The notes beneath the pieces were generated by a model, which was not told the DNA's origin, did no database searches, and worked only from the letters and a program-made list of their open reading frames with translations. A stretch of 64,000 nt of DNA, from positions 1-64,000 of the forward strand of contig JANQEU010000034.1 in the NCBI GenBank assembly GCA_028278225.1, read 5' to 3'. This document shows positions 55,421-63,404 of the stretch, in pieces. The DNA is from Cyclobacteriaceae bacterium. Its GTDB lineage: Bacteria > Bacteroidota > Bacteroidia > Cytophagales > Cyclobacteriaceae. A program made the position numbers and the translations under genes. The stretch's first letter is position 1, and the number at the start of each line of letters is the position of its first letter.

Positions 55421-55846
55421 ATGGAAATAGCCATTGTAAACGGGCCGAATTTAAACCTGCTGGGCAAAAGGGAAGTTGATATATATGGCAACCAGGACTT
55501 TGACTCCTACTTCGTCACATTGAAACGGGAGTTTGATGGTCATGAACTGACATATTTCCAGTCCAACAGCGAAGGGAAATTAATAGATCATATCCAGGAA
55601 GTGGGCTTCAAGGTCGACGGCATAGTCTTAAATCCCGCAGGGTATTCACATACTTCAGTGGCACTGGCAGATGCGGTTGCAGCTATTCCAGCCCCGGTGG
55701 TAGAGGTGCACATCTCCAATATTTTCTTAAGGGAGTCCTTCCGGCACCACAGTTACATCAGTCCGGTCGCCACAGGTATAGTTAGTGGTCTTGGCCTTAC
55801 GGGTTATCGCCTGGCGGTTGAGTTTTTGCTGAACAATGTAAAATGA
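55421..55846 (+). CDS. aroQ: Type II 3-dehydroquinate dehydratase
   Basis: The product has 141 residues, the standard length of the dodecameric type II enzyme. Active-site segments are NGPNLNLLGKRE (Asn and Arg), the Tyr in DIYG, the flexible loop, LNPAGYSHTSVALADAV and VEVHISNIFLRESFRHHSY. It dehydrates 3-dehydroquinate in the shikimate pathway. It starts close to xerD on the other strand, so both promoters overlap the genes. The next gene overlaps it by four bases (ATGA). Confidence 0.95.
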   Translation: MEIAIVNGPNLNLLGKREVDIYGNQDFDSYFVTLKREFDGHELTYFQSNSEGKLIDHIQEVGFKVDGIVLNPAGYSHTSVALADAVAAIPAPVVEVHISNIFLRESFRHHSYISPVATGIVSGLGLTGYRLAVEFLLNNVK

Positions 55847-56901
55847 GGGTAATCTCCTTTTACCCGGGCCCTTCAAGGGTTTACTCCGACATCACCAAAT
55901 ACATTTATGAGGCTTACATGCATGGTATCCTCGCTATAAACCACCGGAGTGATGAATTTATGGAGTTAATGGCCGGCACGAAGGAAATACTGTACGAAAA
56001 CCTGCACATTCCAAAAAACTATCAAATACTATTCACTTCCTCGGCAACCGAATGTTGGGAGATATTTGGTCAGTCCATGATCCGCGGAAAAAGTCAGCAT
56101 TTTTTCAATGGAGCGTTTGGTGAGAAATGGGCCGGTCATTGCAGGAACCTGGGCATTGAAACGATCAATACACATTTTGACATTGACGGGAGGATCCCTG
56201 TCCATAAAATAGAACCTGATGCTGAGTGGATCTGTATTACACACAGTGAAACATCCAATGGTACCGGTATTTCGCACAATTCCCTGAAACTCCTGAATAA
56301 AGAAAGGACACCGGACCAGCTTATCGCGATAGACGCAACCTCCTCAATGGGAGGGGTTGATCTGGATTTTAATTCGGGAGATTTCTGGTTTGCTTCCGTT
56401 CAAAAGTGTTTCGGCCTTCCGGCGGGATTGGCGATACTGATTGTTTCGGACCGGGCGATTCAAAAAGCTCAGCAAATTCATGAATCCAGCCATTACAACA
56501 GTCTGCTTAATATTCTGAAGAATAGTCAAAATAATCAGACGCACTACACACCTAATATTCTGGATATATACCTCCTGTATCGAACCCAAAAGAAATCCGG
56601 AGATATGAGAAAAGTATCACGGAAGGTTGAAAACAGATATAAACTTTGGACTGATCTTATTAATGATTTGGAATATTTTGATTGGCTGGTAAAGGATCCG
56701 GAACTACGATCTCCTACAGTGATGACCCTTGTGCACCATGATGTTCAAAACCTGAAAAAAAGAGCCAGATCACATGATATCATTATAGGGAACGGCTATG
56801 GAAAATGGAAGGATTCAACAATCAGAATTGCCAATTTTCCAGCTATAAAAAGAAAAGAGATCGAGCGATTCTGGAGCTTTCTAAGAAAGAACAGTCACTA
56901 A
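55843..56901 (+). CDS. Class V aminotransferase (SerC-like)
   Basis: The product has 352 residues. The PLP lysine is K188 in FWFASVQKCFGLPAG, preceded by LIAIDATSSMGGVDLDF with the cofactor Asp and Ser residues. YPGPSRVYSDITKYIYEA at the start resembles phosphoserine aminotransferase and alanine-glyoxylate aminotransferase. The C-terminal THYTPNILDIYLLYRT segment also fits SerC relatives. The exact substrate is not settled, since the protein is shorter and more divergent than typical SerC. It overlaps aroQ by four bases, so the two are one transcript. Its end overlaps the TPR gene on the other strand. Confidence 0.84.
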   Translation: MRVISFYPGPSRVYSDITKYIYEAYMHGILAINHRSDEFMELMAGTKEILYENLHIPKNYQILFTSSATECWEIFGQSMIRGKSQHFFNGAFGEKWAGHCRNLGIETINTHFDIDGRIPVHKIEPDAEWICITHSETSNGTGISHNSLKLLNKERTPDQLIAIDATSSMGGVDLDFNSGDFWFASVQKCFGLPAGLAILIVSDRAIQKAQQIHESSHYNSLLNILKNSQNNQTHYTPNILDIYLLYRTQKKSGDMRKVSRKVENRYKLWTDLINDLEYFDWLVKDPELRSPTVMTLVHHDVQNLKKRARSHDIIIGNGYGKWKDSTIRIANFPAIKRKEIERFWSFLRKNSH

Positions 56902-58211
56902 TCCCGGCGCATCAGGCTGACCGCTTCATTGATCCAGCAGCCAATTTGAACCACGTCATTTTCCTCATAACCCTCATTGAAGATCTCCTCAATAGACGGG
57001 AACTGATCACTTGCGGCTTTCATTTGATCCGTGTTCCCTGCTTTTTCGTACATTTTGTATGCCGCTATAAATATGGCCCTGTCAATGACCTTGCTTTCGC
57101 CGGCCCTGCAACCGTCATAGGATGTGTAGTATAAATTTCCAATAATATTGTAAACACGGGAATCACCCGGTTTGACGCTAAGGGCCTGGTAGGCAAGCTC
57201 TCTTGATTTTGGCTTGTTGTCCAGTTTGGAATGTGCCAGAGAGAGATTTACCAGCGATTCGTACTTCTCTTCATCCATCGTTGCCAATTCATAGGCCATT
57301 GAGAAGTATTCAACTGCTACCTCGTATTCTTCTCTTGCCAGATGCTTATTCCCCAGTGTGGAGGCAAGACCGTATGTAGGATCGTTATCAAAGATCACTG
57401 CCCCGGCCCTGGTGAAATATGGTTGATCAGAACATTTTGCCTTTAATGCGTATGTGAAGATCTTTTTTGAGATATTTAGATCTTCGGGGTTTTCATCCAA
57501 CCTGGGGACAAGTTCGTTCGCGATAAAATCACATGTAAGGATATTACCTATTGAGCTCAATAAAGCATCAACTTTGTCCTGCTCTTTTTTCAGGCGTTCA
57601 GCACTTTCAGTGCCCTTTTCCTTTTTTTCGGCTATGGCATCGGAAATCTTCCCATGAATATCCAACACCTTTTCGGCCGGCATTTCTTCAGGCTCACGCT
57701 GATGATAATATTTGGCCAATGTCATATATGGGGTGAAATTGAATGTTGAGATATTACCACCGTTTTCGTCATATGCCTTTTCATACAGATCTGCCAGCAA
57801 TGCAAATTGCTCCGGGCTTTTGTAATAGAGCTTAAATGCTGAGTATGCCTTTCTGTCGTAGACCTCGGCATCCTTGTCAAAGTACCTGATTCGCATGTCA
57901 TAGGTCCATAGCAGTGAATCCCTCAATGCATTTGCCCGTTCTTCCGGCGGGTCGGTTGCCAGGATCTTTTCCATTACTTTCACCCCTGCTATATAGATCG
58001 ATTCATGCAGCTCGGGATTATTAGTATATAGCCAGTGCAGTGAGTTTATGGCCTTTTCCCATTCCTCAAGCTGTATGTTGATTTTGTAAAAAGCTTCCTG
58101 TTCCTGGGCCTTGCCAAAGAGTTCCTGGTCTTCGGGCCAGTTCCAACCTGGTTGAGCCATCACCTGGCGGAAGCAACACAATAAAAGAAAGCAGATTAAC
58201 TGGATTCTCAT
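56898..58211 (-). CDS. Secreted TPR-repeat protein
   Basis: The product has 437 residues with a signal peptide (about 1-19, ending VMAQ). The rest is helical with TPR-like units, clearest at about 290-375 (GNKHLAREEYEVAVEYFSMA, then KPKSRELAYQALSVKPGDSR). A region near 185-210 is rich in Lys and Glu. Such periplasmic TPR proteins serve as scaffolds, but no partner can be named. The gene converges on the aminotransferase gene with a four-base overlap and diverges from marC. Confidence 0.82.
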   Translation of the reverse strand: MRIQLICFLLLCCFRQVMAQPGWNWPEDQELFGKAQEQEAFYKINIQLEEWEKAINSLHWLYTNNPELHESIYIAGVKVMEKILATDPPEERANALRDSLLWTYDMRIRYFDKDAEVYDRKAYSAFKLYYKSPEQFALLADLYEKAYDENGGNISTFNFTPYMTLAKYYHQREPEEMPAEKVLDIHGKISDAIAEKKEKGTESAERLKKEQDKVDALLSSIGNILTCDFIANELVPRLDENPEDLNISKKIFTYALKAKCSDQPYFTRAGAVIFDNDPTYGLASTLGNKHLAREEYEVAVEYFSMAYELATMDEEKYESLVNLSLAHSKLDNKPKSRELAYQALSVKPGDSRVYNIIGNLYYTSYDGCRAGESKVIDRAIFIAAYKMYEKAGNTDQMKAASDQFPSIEEIFNEGYEENDVVQIGCWINEAVSLMRRD

Positions 58212-58298
58212 AGAATTATTTTCTGCAAAATGAAATAAAAATTTTAATTAGTTACGGTTCAGAAGGAATTAGTTTTGCCCAAATTTTTTTTAAATCGA

Positions 58299-58871
58299 AT
58301 GCTGGTATTCAAAGAAATTATATCGGTCACGCTTATTCTGTTTTCTGTCATAGATATACTTGGGAGTGTACCTATCATCATAGATTTACGAAAAAAATAT
58401 GGACATGTTCAGTCCGGGAAGGCAACTTTAATATCCGGCGTTATCATGATCGTATTTTTGTTTGTCGGGGAATCAATTCTGAGGCTTTTTGGCATAGACC
58501 TGAGCTCATTTGCAGTGGCTGGCGCACTGATCATGTTTCTCATTGGGATGGAAATGGTCCTGGGTTTACAGTTTTTCAAAAACGATCCTGATGATACGGA
58601 TTCTACTTCGGTGGTACCGCTTGCTTTTCCGCTGATTGCGGGAGCCGGCACCTTAACCACGCTGATCTCACTAAAAGTAGAGTACTCCACGTTGAATATT
58701 GTAGTTGGGGTTGTGCTCAACCTGTTGTTTGTGTACCTGGTTATAAAAACAAGCGGATGGCTTGAAAGGAAACTTGGCCCCGGAGGATTCAATGTTTTAA
58801 GGAAAGTATTTGGCATCATATTGCTCTCCATTGCAATCAAACTTTTCAAAAACCACTGGTTTATATCATGA
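58299..58871 (+). CDS. MarC-family integral membrane protein
   Basis: The product has 190 residues from the ATG at 58299; a TTG at 58275 adds eight residues. It has six hydrophobic helices, with VIDILGSVPIIIDLRKKYGH between the first two and the conserved PLAFPLIAGAGTLTTLISL before the fourth, both hallmarks of the family. The physiological role of MarC proteins is not known. The stop overlaps the start of rnhA by four bases (ATGA). Confidence 0.9.
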   Translation: MLVFKEIISVTLILFSVIDILGSVPIIIDLRKKYGHVQSGKATLISGVIMIVFLFVGESILRLFGIDLSSFAVAGALIMFLIGMEMVLGLQFFKNDPDDTDSTSVVPLAFPLIAGAGTLTTLISLKVEYSTLNIVVGVVLNLLFVYLVIKTSGWLERKLGPGGFNVLRKVFGIILLSIAIKLFKNHWFIS

Positions 58872-59329
58872 TCACAATCTACACGGATGGAGCGGCAAAG
58901 GGAAATCCGGGCCCCGGGGGTTACGGGGTAGTCATGGATTATAAAGGCAGAAAGAAGGAGTTTTCGGGGGGATTCCGGTTGACTACCAACAACAGGATGG
59001 AGTTACTGGCTGTCATCACCGGCCTTGAGGCAATTAAAAAGGACGGATGGCAGGTGAAAGTCGTCTCGGACAGCAAGTATGTAGTGGATGCCGTTACCAA
59101 AGGATGGCTTGGAAACTGGGTGGCAAAAGGATTTAAGGGGAAAAAGAATGCAGATCTATGGGAAAGGTTTTTGAGATCTTACTATCGCCACAAAGTTAGT
59201 TTCAAATGGATAAAAGGTCATGCAGGTCATCCTGAAAACGAGCGATGCGACTTTCTTGCCGTGCAGGCTGCAGAAGGTGAAGATCTCGCCAGAGACGAGG
59301 CATTTGAATCTACATATAGTCCGGATTGA
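58868..59329 (+). CDS. rnhA: Ribonuclease HI
   Basis: The product has 153 residues, the usual length for a lone RNase HI. The catalytic carboxylates are D7 (YTDGAAKGNPGPGGYG), E45 (NNRMELLAV), D68 (VSDSKYV) and D128 (ERCDFLA). The basic handle region GWLGNWVAKGFKGKKNADLW is present. The enzyme cuts the RNA strand of RNA-DNA hybrids such as R-loops and primers. It is coupled to marC by ATGA. Confidence 0.96.
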   Translation: MITIYTDGAAKGNPGPGGYGVVMDYKGRKKEFSGGFRLTTNNRMELLAVITGLEAIKKDGWQVKVVSDSKYVVDAVTKGWLGNWVAKGFKGKKNADLWERFLRSYYRHKVSFKWIKGHAGHPENERCDFLAVQAAEGEDLARDEAFESTYSPD

Positions 59330-59477
59330 CCCCTGTGTCACCCTTCGAGGTTGCGTACCTGGGAGGATAAGAAGCAAACTGAATGCCATGCTGAACCATC
59401 CTGAGCTTAGTCAAAGGGGTCGAAGCATAGACATCCAAACAACAATCGATCAAGAAAATTAACAGCTTCCTTAATGT
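59330..59477. repeat. Degenerate relative of the dispersed repeat
   Basis: Just after rnhA, a segment beginning GTCACCCTTCGAGG (from about 59337) resembles the first hairpin of the dispersed repeat but has lost its right arm. It is followed by a CATCCTGAGCTTAGTC tract. It looks like an older, decayed copy or a related element. Confidence 0.4.
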
Positions 59478-59630
59478 CACCTTTCGAGGCTCCGCACCTC
59501 AAGGTGACCAAACGCATGGACTTGTCAGTCTGAGCGGAGCATCCTGAAGACTGATGTTCCCAAAAACCGCAAATCAAAAAAGCTTAATTTGAATTAACCT
59601 TCATTGCAAAATTCTAATGACAAACCTGGG
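59478..59630. repeat. Dispersed two-hairpin intergenic repeat, copy 2
   Basis: The first hairpin (59478-59506) matches 26394-26422 at 28 of 29 bases. The second has the same TCAGTCT (59525-59531) and AGACTGA (59548-59554) arms but a shorter loop with no tandem unit. The tail with AACCTTCATTGCAAAATTCT runs into the stop codon of the minus-strand gene at 59631, as in copy 1. Confidence 0.68.
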
Positions 59631-60494
59631 TTAATTCTTTTTCCTGCTGAAAGGTACGGTCAGGCCCAGCCATGGCAGCACTACTCCGGATTCCCCGGGA
59701 TGAAGCAGACCGTACTCAACACTCATTCTTTTCACGATGCTTCTCCCCCCGGCCATCAGCAGGAAGTAATTATCAATCCCGTCATTTATCAGGTAGTTTT
59801 CAGTAATGAAATAACCTTTCGGACCCAGACGGAGTAAGACATTTAGGCCAAAAGTTGGCGTCTCCGCGAAATCACCGTCACTGTACCCCCAACCCAGGTT
59901 AAAACTCAAATTTTGATTTTTATCTCCGATCGTTGAGGTGAAAAACACAATTCCAAAGCTGGTATCCGTTTCGCCCGCCACCGTTCCGATCAGCGCCCCG
60001 GATCCGAGTGAAAAGTTTTTTGCCAGGGGGAAGGAAACTCTTGGTGTAAACCATACCGGGGTGGATTCCCCAAATAAAAACATCGGTACCAATCCGGCGC
60101 CAAAACTGACGTTGTCAGTGAAGCCGATCACAAACTGATTGACAAAAACCCATACATTCTGGTAGTATCCTTCGCCCCGCTGTATGGTGAAACTATTTGG
60201 AGCCCAGAAGTACCTGGTAGCCTGTGGATTCTCGAACCAGACTTTTCCCTGTACGATCATCGAGTCATGGATCACCTCTTTTTTCCGGATATCCTCCTGC
60301 CGGAGGGTGATCTCGCCATATCGATCCGTCATCATTTGGAGGTGAGTGTCAGTTGATATTGTGATGGTACCAATGAAAATATTTCCGTCTGAGGTTTCGA
60401 TCCTGTATTTGGTTGTATCCATTTCCTGGCCGAATGCCTGAAATGTGAGTAGTACTAACGTAAAAACCAAAAGAATTGGCCTCATATCCACCAT
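59631..60494 (-). CDS. Outer-membrane-like protein of unknown function
   Basis: The product has 287 residues with a signal peptide (about 1-22, ending AFGQ). Residues 30-80 form a short beta-rich domain (YRIETSDGNIFIGTITIS) followed by a region with alternating hydrophobic strands and many Gly and aromatic residues, suggesting a small outer-membrane barrel. No family is recognised. It stands alone on the minus strand, bounded by a dispersed repeat at its 3' end and a divergent methyltransferase gene. Confidence 0.7.
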   Translation of the reverse strand: MVDMRPILLVFTLVLLTFQAFGQEMDTTKYRIETSDGNIFIGTITISTDTHLQMMTDRYGEITLRQEDIRKKEVIHDSMIVQGKVWFENPQATRYFWAPNSFTIQRGEGYYQNVWVFVNQFVIGFTDNVSFGAGLVPMFLFGESTPVWFTPRVSFPLAKNFSLGSGALIGTVAGETDTSFGIVFFTSTIGDKNQNLSFNLGWGYSDGDFAETPTFGLNVLLRLGPKGYFITENYLINDGIDNYFLLMAGGRSIVKRMSVEYGLLHPGESGVVLPWLGLTVPFSRKKN

Positions 60495-60596
60495 ATGATT
60501 TCAAGACGATAAGTTAACTCAAAACATAATTATGGAGTAGAATTTTTTTGGTTGTCATTCACGGTTCATGTTAAGTTTAGTAACATTAATCTTTAC

Positions 60597-61322
60597 ATGG
60601 CGAATTCCTATTTCCAATTCAGGCAATTCCTGATCACCCAGGAGAAAAGCGCAATGAAGGTTACTACTGAAGGTTGTCTGTTCGGAGCAGTCATAGGTTG
60701 TGAAAACGCAGAGCAGATACTGGACATCGGTGCCGGTACGGGATTGCTGACTTTGATGATGGCCCAGAGAACCTATGGACAGATCAAGGCAGTGGAAATA
60801 GATGAAAGCAGTGCAGGTGAATGTTGCGATAACTTTCAGGCAAGTCCCTGGAAGGAGCGATTGCACATTGTCCATTCTTCAATACAGGAATTCGCAATCC
60901 ATTCAAACGAGCGCTTTGATCTGATCGTTTCAAATCCGCCTTTCTATGATGGTCATCAAAAGACTGAAAACGGAAGCAGGAGCAGGGCTATGCACAGTGA
61001 TCATCTGAATTCATTTGCGTTGATCAGTGCCGTATCGGTTTTGCTGAATAATAATGGGAAATTTTGGGTATTGTACCCCGAATTCCAGGCCGATCAATTC
61101 ATAGAAAAAGCTTCTCGGAACGGACTATATCTCGCCAACCGGTTTGATATTTATAACCGGCCGGAAGAAACAATATTCCGGTCTGTCCTGGAATTCCAAA
61201 GATCAAAATCAACTGCCATTATTACTCACAGGTTGAATATCAGAAATGATGATAACGAGTATTCGGAGGAGTTTAGCCGGTTATTGGCACCGTACTACCT
61301 GTATCTGCAGGCATCAGGATAG
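60597..61322 (+). CDS. trmN6: tRNA1(Val) adenine-37 N6-methyltransferase
   Basis: The product has 241 residues from the ATG at 60597 (MANSYFQFRQFLITQEKSA), which fits the family start; a TTG at 60552 adds fifteen unlikely residues. Motif I is ILDIGAGTGLLTLMM, and the N6-adenine motif is SNPPFY. FRQFLITQEKSAMKVTTEG is a strong family signature. The enzyme methylates A37 of tRNA1(Val). Its end overlaps the convergent gene that follows by nine bases. Confidence 0.92.
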   Translation: MANSYFQFRQFLITQEKSAMKVTTEGCLFGAVIGCENAEQILDIGAGTGLLTLMMAQRTYGQIKAVEIDESSAGECCDNFQASPWKERLHIVHSSIQEFAIHSNERFDLIVSNPPFYDGHQKTENGSRSRAMHSDHLNSFALISAVSVLLNNNGKFWVLYPEFQADQFIEKASRNGLYLANRFDIYNRPEETIFRSVLEFQRSKSTAIITHRLNIRNDDNEYSEEFSRLLAPYYLYLQASG

Positions 61323-62642
61323 TGTTTCCCTTTCACTGAACTCAAAGCCCATGGACTCAAGTTCATTCAGGACCGGCTCATAGATCTCTTTTTCAGTTGG
61401 AATGTGGACACCAGGCAATGTTATCTTATTTTCCAGGATCAACTTAGCTGCGATAGCCAGGGGAAATCCGACGGATTTGGACATGGCTGTATTGACCTCA
61501 TCATCTCCCGTGACCACCATATGCGCCTGGATCTGCTTCTTCCTGTCTCCTGCCTTGTAGTCGAACTTGTGCCACATTACGATCATATCTTTGTCATTGG
61601 CGTCCATCGACCATTTCTTCTTCAGGATATGCTCAAGGATCTGGGCGGGAGTTCCCTCGTCCAGCCCAACGAGTTCTTCACTGAAAATACCCGACCACTT
61701 CAGCTTGTACATCTCATCGGACTCCATCCCCAGGTTCATGTAGTGTGCTAGCTTTAGCTCGATGGAATCGCCCGGATTGTAGGAGAGAAATGAGTTGATA
61801 AACTGCCTGTGGGTCATTTTGTCCACCTTTTCCATTTTGTAGGTGTCGTCTGTGGCGCCGATCTGAACGAAGATATCCCAGGCCTTGCAAAACCCGGGGC
61901 GCCTGAGTGTTCCGCGGTAAAGTGTTTTTATTCCTTTGAGGTTGTACAGATCGAGGTATTTGAGAGAATCCCGGTTGGCATAGCCTTCGAAATATCCGTA
62001 GCCGGGAATATGTATGATCTCTGTGCGGCTGAATAGTTTGTGATAAGGTATGTATTTGTATCTGCCCCTCTGAATAAACTTGACATTGCCGGTACCTGCC
62101 ATTACGACGTTCCGCGGGTTCCAGGTGAATTTGTACTGCCAGGGATTGTCCTTCTCATTATTATCTGCCAGTAGTCCGCCGGTGAATGTCTCAAATTCCA
62201 AAAGCCTGTTGCCGTCATTTTTGATCCTGTCCAGCACTTTCATGGCAGACATATGATCTATTCCCGGATCCAGCCCCATTTCCATTATGCACATTGCATT
62301 GTTGGATTTAAACCGGGCGTCAAGGTTTTTGATTTCATCGGTCAGGTAGGATGCAGTCAGTAGATCCTTACCATATTCTGCACACATCTCCGCGACCTTT
62401 ACATGCAGAAATGCGGGTAACATGCTGATGATCAGATCTGCTTCGCGGATGAGTTTCTTCGATTTCTCCGAATTATTTATGTCAAAGGCAATGACCGTAG
62501 CTCCGGGAAATTTTTTCCGGGTGGCTCTTGCATTCTGTTCACATATGGAAAGCTGCCAGTTGAATTTCTCCGCGTGATCCTGAAGGTACTGAATGAGTGA
62601 TGTAGAGGACTTTCCAGCACCCAGTACAAGAATTTTTCGCAT
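61314..62642 (-). CDS. Saccharopine dehydrogenase-like oxidoreductase
   Basis: The product has 442 residues. The N-terminal Rossmann motif is ILVLGAGKSSTSLIQYL, and the next strand ends in FDINNSEKSKKLIREADLII. The catalytic-half segment CIMEMGLDPGIDHMSAMKVL is characteristic of saccharopine dehydrogenase (glutamate-forming) relatives, which act in lysine metabolism with NAD(P). Whether lysine is made or broken down here is not clear from the window. Its start is next to the SDR gene, with no gap, so both probably form one message. Confidence 0.88.
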   Translation of the reverse strand: MRKILVLGAGKSSTSLIQYLQDHAEKFNWQLSICEQNARATRKKFPGATVIAFDINNSEKSKKLIREADLIISMLPAFLHVKVAEMCAEYGKDLLTASYLTDEIKNLDARFKSNNAMCIMEMGLDPGIDHMSAMKVLDRIKNDGNRLLEFETFTGGLLADNNEKDNPWQYKFTWNPRNVVMAGTGNVKFIQRGRYKYIPYHKLFSRTEIIHIPGYGYFEGYANRDSLKYLDLYNLKGIKTLYRGTLRRPGFCKAWDIFVQIGATDDTYKMEKVDKMTHRQFINSFLSYNPGDSIELKLAHYMNLGMESDEMYKLKWSGIFSEELVGLDEGTPAQILEHILKKKWSMDANDKDMIVMWHKFDYKAGDRKKQIQAHMVVTGDDEVNTAMSKSVGFPLAIAAKLILENKITLPGVHIPTEKEIYEPVLNELESMGFEFSERETLS

Positions 62643-63404
62643 TTAAATTGAGGCTTGATCTTTATAAACAATTGTAGAACCGGCTTGTGCAGTGGGTAAC
62701 AGCAACAGATCGGCTATATTGACATGGGCCGGACGGGTGATCATAAATGATATCACCTCCGCAACATCCTGGGCAGATAATGGACTGAATCCCTTGTAAA
62801 CGCGCTCAGCCCTGGTAGTGTCACCTTTAAATCTGACCTTCGAAAATTCGGTCTTGACCAGACCCGGCTTGATTTCACTCACTTTTATACCATACTCATT
62901 CAAATCCTGTCGCATTCCCCTGGTTAACGCATCCACGGCGGATTTTGAAGCGCAATAGACGTTCCCTTTCGGATAGACGTCAATCCCGGCTATGGATCCG
63001 ATATTTATGATGTGTCCCTTTTTTCTGTGGACCATATCCGGTACGATCGCCTTGCTCACATAGAGTAAACCCTTCAGGTTAATATCAATCATCGCTTCCC
63101 AGTCGTCCAGTGATCCGTCATGAAAACTACTCAGACCATGGGCATTTCCTGCATTGTTGATCAGTACATCGATATCCTTCCAGGCGGACGGCAACCCGTC
63201 TATGTTTTTAAAGACATCTTCCTTGTCACGAACGTCAAAATTTAGAATTTGAACGTCTGTTTTGACTTGCAGCTCGTTAGCCAATGCCTCAAGCCTTTCC
63301 CGGCGCCTGCCACAAAGAATGAGGAAAAAATCAGAAGCCAGAGCCTGAGCGGATGCTTTTCCGATTCCGCTTGTCGCTCCTGTTATTAATGCGATTGGTT
63401 TCAT
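62643..63404 (-). CDS. Short-chain dehydrogenase/reductase
   Basis: The product has 253 residues. The cofactor motif is TGATSGIG (T8 to G15), with NNAG in VLINNAGNAH and the catalytic Ser-Tyr-Lys in INIGSIAGIDVYPKGNVYCASKSAVD. Length and motifs fit the YdfG-type SDRs, which reduce small hydroxy acids and aldehydes with NADP(H). Its end abuts the saccharopine dehydrogenase-like gene, and its start shares one base with the porT stop codon. Confidence 0.93.
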   Translation of the reverse strand: MKPIALITGATSGIGKASAQALASDFFLILCGRRRERLEALANELQVKTDVQILNFDVRDKEDVFKNIDGLPSAWKDIDVLINNAGNAHGLSSFHDGSLDDWEAMIDINLKGLLYVSKAIVPDMVHRKKGHIINIGSIAGIDVYPKGNVYCASKSAVDALTRGMRQDLNEYGIKVSEIKPGLVKTEFSKVRFKGDTTRAERVYKGFSPLSAQDVAEVISFMITRPAHVNIADLLLLPTAQAGSTIVYKDQASI

